DNA of 11,043 nucleotides, from assembly GCA_023457325.1 (NCBI GenBank), contig JAEWLX010000083.1:1-11043 (forward strand), in the 5' to 3' direction. Within the stretch, counting starts at the first letter, position 1. Each line of letters opens with the position of its first letter. The translations under genes and the position numbers were made by a program. The stretch comes from Bacillota bacterium. Its GTDB lineage: Bacteria > Bacillota_I > Bacilli_A > RFN20 > CAG-826. Below, in pieces: positions 7,047 through 11,043 of the stretch. The notes under the pieces were generated by a model, which was given only the letters and a program-made list of their open reading frames with translations, was not told the DNA's origin and did no database searches.

Positions 7047-7670
7047 ATGGAATATTCAAACGTTTGTGACGAACAGCTTATTTTGTGCTACCGCCAAAAT
7101 TCGTTAGAAGCTTACCAATGTCTGCTTCAGCGGAAACATCGAGTAACATTGCCTCTTTTAAAAAAGTATGTAAATCAATGTAGCGTTTTTGGGGCAGATA
7201 TGAACGACATTTACGTTATCTTTTTAGATTCATTTCACAAGGCGATTCGCCGCTTTGTTTTTGAAGCGATTACTTTTCAAACATACTTTTTAAAAGTATT
7301 GAATCGTGATTTAGCGGGCTTTTATCGCACTATTTCTAATCCCAACAAACCTTGTAATAATTGTCTGAGTCTTGATCAAGAAGTGACGTTTGATTCAAAC
7401 CTGACATTTCATGATGTCTTGACAACATCTTCCCAAAAATACGATGCGAGAAATTACGCAAATGTATCAGCGGTAATGATGCTCATGAACAAAGAAGGCC
7501 TTACAAATAAAGATGAAACGACAAGGCGAATCATTCTTTTAAAAGCAGCAGGATACACAGTTTCCGAAATTGCTATGATCGTTAAATTAAAGGTCGCCTC
7601 AGTTAGAAGGAGAATCAATAGCTTCTACGATAATGAGCTTGGCGAGAAAATCAAAAATTGTCTCATGTGA
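7047..7670 (+). CDS. Divergent SigH-like sigma-70 family factor
   Basis: The protein has 207 residues, close to the SigH size. It is weakly similar to B. subtilis SigH along its length. It opens with DEQLI (8-12), as SigH has DEQVI. GADMNDI (49-55) matches SigH GADREDI at the start of region 2, followed by SFHKAIRRF (62-70). FQTYFLKVLNRDLAGFYR (77-94) fits the rest of region 2, and SLDQE (108-112) matches the SLDKP linker. A C-terminal helix-turn-helix fits region 4 (about 169-197, GYTVSEIAMIVKLKVASVRR). The acidic and glycine residues usual in the core-binding part of region 2.2 (DIVQEG) are replaced by DIYVIFLD. Seven cysteines include a CxxC at 103-106. Position between rlmB and rpmG is exactly that of sigH in B. 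subtilis, which strengthens a weak sequence match. Whether it is a working sigma factor, and for what regulon, is unknown. Confidence 0.7.
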   Translation: MEYSNVCDEQLILCYRQNSLEAYQCLLQRKHRVTLPLLKKYVNQCSVFGADMNDIYVIFLDSFHKAIRRFVFEAITFQTYFLKVLNRDLAGFYRTISNPNKPCNNCLSLDQEVTFDSNLTFHDVLTTSSQKYDARNYANVSAVMMLMNKEGLTNKDETTRRIILLKAAGYTVSEIAMIVKLKVASVRRRINSFYDNELGEKIKNCLM

Positions 7671-7689
7671 GCGGGTCCGTACTCAATTG

Positions 7690-7718
7690 TTGACACGCGT
7701 ATGCCTTAATGGTATATT
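7690..7718 (+). promoter_or_regulatory. Strong sigma-A promoter for rpmG-secE-nusG
   Basis: A perfect -35 TTGACA (7690-7695) is followed by a 17-base spacer and a -10 TATATT (7713-7718). A TG at 7710-7711 also makes it an extended -10. Transcription should start near 7725, about 27 bases before the rpmG ATG. It begins only 20 bases after the sigma gene's stop, so this housekeeping unit does not depend on transcription from upstream. Confidence 0.88.
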
Positions 7719-7751
7719 TTGTAAGCAAGATAAAGGTAGGATAACTAAAAA

Positions 7752-7901
7752 ATGCGTCAAAAAATCATTTTAATTTGTCCAATATGCTTAAATCGCAATT
7801 ATGCAATGACTAAGAAAACGGACGGTTCTACTTCCCGTGTAGAATTAAAAAAGTTTTGTCCGCGTTGTAACCAATATACCTTGCATAAAGAAAGCAAGTA
7901 G
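7752..7901 (+). CDS. rpmG: 50S ribosomal protein L33 (zinc-ribbon form)
   Basis: This 49-residue protein (MRQKIILICPICLNRNYA at the start, ending LHKESK) is ribosomal protein L33 of the large subunit. CPIC (C9, C12) and CPRC (C36, C39) form the four-cysteine zinc ribbon of the C+ form. That form needs zinc, unlike the cysteine-free paralogues some bacteria induce under zinc limitation. AGGTAGGA at 7735-7741 serves as the ribosome site. The position directly before secE and nusG is typical of Bacillota (B. subtilis rpmGB). The stop codon is built into the secE ribosome binding site. The identity is firm despite its small size. Confidence 0.95.
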   Translation: MRQKIILICPICLNRNYAMTKKTDGSTSRVELKKFCPRCNQYTLHKESK

Positions 7902-7912
7902 GAGGCTAGACT

Positions 7913-8113
7913 ATGGGAGTCAAAAAATACACAGCCGAAGTAGTTAAAGAAGGCAAGAGAGTTCGCTGGCCAAAGCGCGAGGAATTATTACCGACCATTA
8001 TTGTGGTTGTCGTTATCGCCGCCTTTGCCGCCATCTTTTTAAGTTTAGAAGACTGGGCTGCGGGTTCACTACTACAAACACTAAAAGATGCATTTGCAGG
8101 ATGGAGTAAATAA
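7913..8113 (+). CDS. secE: Preprotein translocase subunit SecE
   Basis: This 66-residue single-span membrane protein clamps SecY in the SecYEG channel for protein export and insertion. The amphipathic cytoplasmic helix holds the family signature (VKEGKRVRWPKREEL, 11-25). One transmembrane segment follows at about 27-46. The length fits the short SecE of Gram-positive bacteria, which has one span rather than three. AGGAGG (7900-7905) overlaps the rpmG stop and sets the ATG. nusG starts two bases after the stop, the usual tight secE-nusG coupling. Confidence 0.96.
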   Translation: MGVKKYTAEVVKEGKRVRWPKREELLPTIIVVVVIAAFAAIFLSLEDWAAGSLLQTLKDAFAGWSK

Positions 8114-8115
8114 CA

Positions 8116-8670
8116 ATGGGTCCAGAATTAGGAAAAAAACAATGGTATATCGTCACGGCTTATTCCGGTCACGAGAATAAAGTCGCCGAGAATCTTAAAA
8201 CGAGAATTTCTCGTATGAATTTGTCAGACTATATTTTTAAAGTTTTAGTCGCCGAGCAAGAAGTTCCAGTTTTAAAAGAAGGACTTCCGACCGGAAAAAC
8301 AAAGATGAAAAATCTTTATCCCGGATACATTTTTGTCGAAATGATTATGACTGATGAATCTTGGTTTGTGGTTCGTAATACTCCCGGAGTTACCGGTATT
8401 GCCGGTTCTTCAGGCGGTGGGCAAAAGCCAACACCGGTTACTCGAGAAGAAATTGAACCGGTCTTAAAAAGAATGGGCATCATCGATATATCGATGTATG
8501 ACCGCTATAATGTCGGTGATCTTGTCAAAGTTATTCACGGACCTCTCGAAGGAACTGAAGGTCACATCCTGTCGATTGATAAAGAGACTGGGGCCTGTCG
8601 CGTTGAAACTGTCTTCTTCGGAAGGCCGACACCTGTCGATGTCGAGTTTGGCGAAATCGAAAAAATTTAA
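8116..8670 (+). CDS. nusG: Transcription elongation/antitermination factor NusG
   Basis: NusG binds the clamp of RNA polymerase and modulates pausing, Rho action and coupling to ribosomes. The 184 residues show the NGN domain (WYIVTAYSGHENKVAENL at 10-27, YPGYIFVEM at 69-77, and VVRNTPGVTGIAG about 85-97), with the C-terminal KOW domain at about 131-182 (VGDLVKVIHGPLEGTEGHI). Length and domain order are normal, with no inserted domain. The start lies two bases after secE, with GGAG (8103-8106) inside the secE end as the ribosome site. It is the last gene of the unit, since an intrinsic terminator follows at once. In many Bacillota rplK and rplA come next, but not directly here. Confidence 0.97.
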   Translation: MGPELGKKQWYIVTAYSGHENKVAENLKTRISRMNLSDYIFKVLVAEQEVPVLKEGLPTGKTKMKNLYPGYIFVEMIMTDESWFVVRNTPGVTGIAGSSGGGQKPTPVTREEIEPVLKRMGIIDISMYDRYNVGDLVKVIHGPLEGTEGHILSIDKETGACRVETVFFGRPTPVDVEFGEIEKI

Positions 8671-8671
8671 G

Positions 8672-8694
8672 AAAGTCCCCGCAAGGGGATTTTT
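8672..8694 (+). terminator. Intrinsic terminator after nusG
   Basis: The arms AAAGTCCCC (8672-8680) and GGGGATTTT (8685-8693) pair over nine positions, including one G-U, around a GCAA loop of the stable GNRA type. The stem's 3' arm runs into a T-tract (8690-8694). It begins two bases after the nusG stop and separates this unit from the ATPase gene. Confidence 0.93.
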
Positions 8695-8707
8695 CATATC
8701 ATATTAC

Positions 8708-8736
8708 TTGTCTATTCGGCTACTTTGATATATTTT
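8708..8736 (+). promoter_or_regulatory. Promoter of the metal-transporting ATPase gene
   Basis: TTGTCT (8708-8713) and TATTTT (8731-8736) are 17 bases apart. An alternative -10, TATATT at 8729-8734, carries an extended TG at 8726-8727 and may be the true one. Either choice puts the transcription start at about 8741-8743, at the left end of the adjoining palindrome. Confidence 0.65.
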
Positions 8737-8740
8737 TAAG

Positions 8741-8758
8741 TATGTGCAAATGCACATA
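8741..8758. promoter_or_regulatory. Perfect 8-2-8 palindrome, candidate metalloregulator operator
   Basis: TATGTGCA (8741-8748) and TGCACATA (8751-8758) are exact inverted copies with an AA centre. They sit at the predicted transcription start of the ATPase gene and 16 bases before its ATG. Position and geometry suit ArsR/SmtB-family repressors (CzrA, CadC, SmtB), whose sites have a 12-2-12 layout and overlap promoters of Zn/Cd exporters. A two-base loop makes an RNA hairpin unlikely. No regulator gene is in the window. Confidence 0.62.
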
Positions 8759-8774
8759 TTTCGGAGTTTACTTT

Positions 8775-10904
8775 ATGAAGAAGTACATATATACAATTAA
8801 TGGTTTAAATTGTGGTAATTGCGCCGCAAAGATTGAACGTCATCTCAACAAGGATGAAAACATTGCTCATGTAAGTTTAGACTTTGCAGCTGGTCGCCTC
8901 TATTTAACATTCAAAGAAGACCCGTTAACACTTGAACAAGTCACCAATAAAATCATGGAGGCATCGGATGATGACTTGACTATTTCATATGCCACCAACA
9001 ATGGAGAAGATAATAAATTCATTTTTTCTAAAAAAATGATTTCGATTATTATTCGTCTACTCATCTCGACGACATTGCTGCTGATTGCGCGATTCGCCAT
9101 CCCTCATGATTTGCACTGGTTGCAAGTCTTGTTATATTCATTTTCCCTGGTCGTCATAATCTATGACATAACATGGAAATTCATCCTCAAGGTAGTACGC
9201 TTAAAAAATCCTTTAGATGAGAATCTATTATTGACTATTTCGGCAGTTGGAGCGTTTTTGATGGGCCTACCAATTTTAGGTTCACACGGGGAATATGTTG
9301 AAGGAATTCTTATTATTATTTTCTATCAAATTGGGCAAATTTTTGAAGAAATTGCCGTAATTAAATCTCGCCACGCAATTACTAACGCTGTTAATTTACG
9401 AGGTGATGTTGCCAACCTGCTCGTTGATAATGAAATTAAAACGGTTCATCCTAACGATTTAAAAATCGGAGATAAAATTGTTGTCAAAATTGGCGAAATT
9501 ATACCAGTTGATGGTCATGTTTTAAGTGGACAAGGAACAATCGATACTTCAAGTTTAACTGGTGAGTTTATACCAGTTTTAGTCGGTGAAGGCGACTCAA
9601 TTCTTAGTGGTTCCATCTTAAAAAGCGGTTCGCTTGTTCTTGGCGTTGAACGACTCCACGAAGATAGCGCGATTTCGAAAATTTTAGATTTAGTTACAAG
9701 CAGTGGTGAGCGAAAATCAAAAGCTGAAAAATTCATTACTAAGTTTGCGCGTTTTTATACGCCACTTGTTTTTGTTCTAGCGACGCTTGTCGCCCTTGTT
9801 CCACTAGCTTTTCCGGGACAGGAATTCAAGGTTTGGGTATATAATGCCCTCTCGGTTTTAGTTGTGTCGTGTCCTTGCGCCGTTGTCATATCCGTGCCAC
9901 TTGCTTTCTTTTCTGGCATTGGTTTAGCAAGTAAAAAAGGCATCATTATCAAGGGCACAAATTATTTGGACGAACTAAGCAAACTCGGCTACATTTTGAC
10001 CGATAAAACTGGGACGTTGACCTATGGTTATTTTGAGGTCAAAAAGGTTGTGCCGATTGATATGAAGGAAGAAGAATTTTGGGACTATTTAGTAGCAGTT
10101 GAAAGTCATTCTAATCATCCAATCGCTAAGGCTATTCTCCATAGTCGGAAAAGGCAAAATAGCGAGTTTTTGCAGAAAAATTATCGAGAAATGCCTGGTT
10201 TTGGCGTCGAAACAATATATAAAGAAAAACGTGTTTTAGCGGGTAAACCTGACTTTCTAAAACAAGAAGGAATACATGTACCACACCATCTTGAATTCGG
10301 CACCGTTATTCACATGGCAATCGATGGAAAGTATGCTGGATATGTGGTCTTAAACGACAGTGCTAAAACTGATTCAAAAGGAATGGTAAAGGCTCTTAAA
10401 AAAATGAACATTCAAACTGTTTTATTATCTGGAGATCAACACGAAAATGCCAAGGCCGTTTCCGAAGAACTTGGCATCGAAAAATACCACGGTTCTTTAA
10501 CCCCTCAAGATAAATTAACAATTTTGGAAGACTATTTGGCAAATAGTAAAAGAGGTGTCGGTTTTGTCGGCGATGGCGTTAACGACGCACCTGCCATTAT
10601 TCGAAGTGACATAGGTTTTGCAATGTCCGGAATCGGAAGCGACATCGCTGTCCACAACGCCGAGGTAATTATTGTTAATGACAACCCCATGAAGGTTGTT
10701 GACGCAATTCGCATTTCGAAAAAGACTAGAACAGTCGCCATATTCAATATCGTTTTTTCCCTCATTGTTAAATTCGCCATTATGGCGATGGTCATCATGG
10801 GCGTTCTTGGCGAAATGCAAATGACAATAGCGATGTTAGCAGATACGGGTTTGACCGTTTTGATGATTCTTAACTCATTATTATTGCTGTATCGCAAAGC
10901 CTAA
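8775..10904 (+). CDS. P1B-type heavy-metal-exporting ATPase (Zn/Cd/Pb type)
   Basis: This membrane pump uses ATP to move soft or transition divalent metals out of the cytoplasm. The ATG at 8775 is preferred because CGGAG (8762-8766) lies 8 bases before it. The ATG at 8742 has no ribosome site and falls in the palindrome. The 709 residues begin with one heavy-metal-binding domain (GLNCGNC, C13 and C16). The A-domain has TGEF at 262-265 rather than the usual TGES. The CPC metal site is at 366-368 in SCPCAVVISVP. The P-domain has DKTGT (phosphorylated D410), the N-domain HP (H448-P449), and the hinge is GDGVNDAPA (599-607). The last two spans have K666 and ADTG (D690), the Lys/Asp-x-Gly pair of Zn/Cd/Pb (P1B-2, ZntA/CadA) pumps. 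Copper-type residues are absent. It is monocistronic as far as visible, with its own promoter and operator-like site. Whether Zn, Cd or Pb is the main substrate cannot be told. Confidence 0.93.
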   Translation: MKKYIYTINGLNCGNCAAKIERHLNKDENIAHVSLDFAAGRLYLTFKEDPLTLEQVTNKIMEASDDDLTISYATNNGEDNKFIFSKKMISIIIRLLISTTLLLIARFAIPHDLHWLQVLLYSFSLVVIIYDITWKFILKVVRLKNPLDENLLLTISAVGAFLMGLPILGSHGEYVEGILIIIFYQIGQIFEEIAVIKSRHAITNAVNLRGDVANLLVDNEIKTVHPNDLKIGDKIVVKIGEIIPVDGHVLSGQGTIDTSSLTGEFIPVLVGEGDSILSGSILKSGSLVLGVERLHEDSAISKILDLVTSSGERKSKAEKFITKFARFYTPLVFVLATLVALVPLAFPGQEFKVWVYNALSVLVVSCPCAVVISVPLAFFSGIGLASKKGIIIKGTNYLDELSKLGYILTDKTGTLTYGYFEVKKVVPIDMKEEEFWDYLVAVESHSNHPIAKAILHSRKRQNSEFLQKNYREMPGFGVETIYKEKRVLAGKPDFLKQEGIHVPHHLEFGTVIHMAIDGKYAGYVVLNDSAKTDSKGMVKALKKMNIQTVLLSGDQHENAKAVSEELGIEKYHGSLTPQDKLTILEDYLANSKRGVGFVGDGVNDAPAIIRSDIGFAMSGIGSDIAVHNAEVIIVNDNPMKVVDAIRISKKTRTVAIFNIVFSLIVKFAIMAMVIMGVLGEMQMTIAMLADTGLTVLMILNSLLLLYRKA

Positions 10905-10983
10905 AACGCTAGCTATCGGACCTTTTTTCAAAGCAAATCGGTTTTGACTAAATCACTGTTTTCTTTTTGAATGCAAATTTTTC

Positions 10984-11012
10984 TTGTATGTACGTATGGT
11001 ATTTGATAAAAT
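10984..11012 (+). promoter_or_regulatory. Promoter for a gene beyond the right edge
   Basis: TTGTAT (10984-10989), a 17-base spacer and TAAAAT (11007-11012) with an extended TG at 11004-11005 make a good promoter reading rightwards. About 25 bases of leader are visible with no start codon in a convincing context. The preceding stretch after the ATPase stop (10905-10983) is AT-rich, and I see no terminator, gene or repeat in it. Confidence 0.62.
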
Positions 11013-11043
11013 ACTTCAGCGTGTGCTCTTGAGTGTAGAGAAC

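Noticed and set aside
8742..8744. ATG start giving a longer metal ATPase beginning MCKCTYFGVYF
   Set aside because: It lies inside the palindrome at the predicted transcription start and lacks a ribosome site. The ATG at 8775 has CGGAG at good spacing.
10905..10930. Terminator after the metal ATPase (CGGACCTTTTTT)
   Set aside because: There is a T-run, but I could not find a stem pairing with the bases before it.
10986..11000. TACGTA-centred palindrome near the right-edge promoter
   Set aside because: It is short and imperfect beyond six bases and likely to occur by chance in AT-rich sequence.

Overview
The window looks like chromosome from an anaerobic, fermentative, low-GC Gram-positive lineage, either Bacillota or a Mollicutes-like group of Bacilli (by eye GC is roughly 40%, not computed). 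The reasons are AGGAGG-type ribosome binding sites, a cysS-rlmB-sigma-rpmG-secE-nusG block matching the Bacillus subtilis order, and an [FeFe]-hydrogenase pair. Every tryptophan codon checked is TGG and no long frame contains an internal TGA, so the standard bacterial code applies rather than the Mycoplasma one. All genes lie on the + strand. There is no CRISPR array, tRNA, rRNA or insertion sequence, and no gene-free stretch over 140 bases.

Bases 1-3398 hold two subunits of a multimeric, probably electron-bifurcating [FeFe]-hydrogenase. The first is a NuoF/HydB-like flavoprotein that enters the window already in frame, so its 5' end is missing. The second is a modular HydA catalytic subunit. 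A NuoE/HydC-like partner is expected to the left. Together they would couple H2 formation to NADH and ferredoxin oxidation, or the reverse. HydA has Ser302 where the well-studied enzymes have a cysteine ligand of the H-cluster.

Bases 3458-7670 hold an HAD phosphatase, then cysS behind its own extended -10 promoter, an MgtC/SapB-family membrane protein, an RlmB-type rRNA 2'-O-methyltransferase and a very divergent SigH-like sigma factor. Compared with B. subtilis, mrnC and rae1 (yacP) are missing from the block, and the MgtC gene sits where mrnC would be.

Bases 7690-8694 form a compact transcription unit: a strong promoter, rpmG (too short for a usual ORF cutoff), secE, nusG, and an intrinsic terminator with a GCAA loop. 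The L11/L1 genes that often follow nusG do not follow directly.

Bases 8708-10904 hold a Zn/Cd/Pb-type P1B ATPase with its own promoter. A perfect 8-2-8 palindrome sits at the predicted transcription start and resembles a metalloregulator operator. The right edge has another promoter, firing out of the window towards an unseen gene.

No wholly new system is evident. The most notable points are the HydA L1 variant, the degenerate sigma factor, the ATPase operator, the AT-rich inverted repeat in the cysS promoter and the edited cysS-nusG block.
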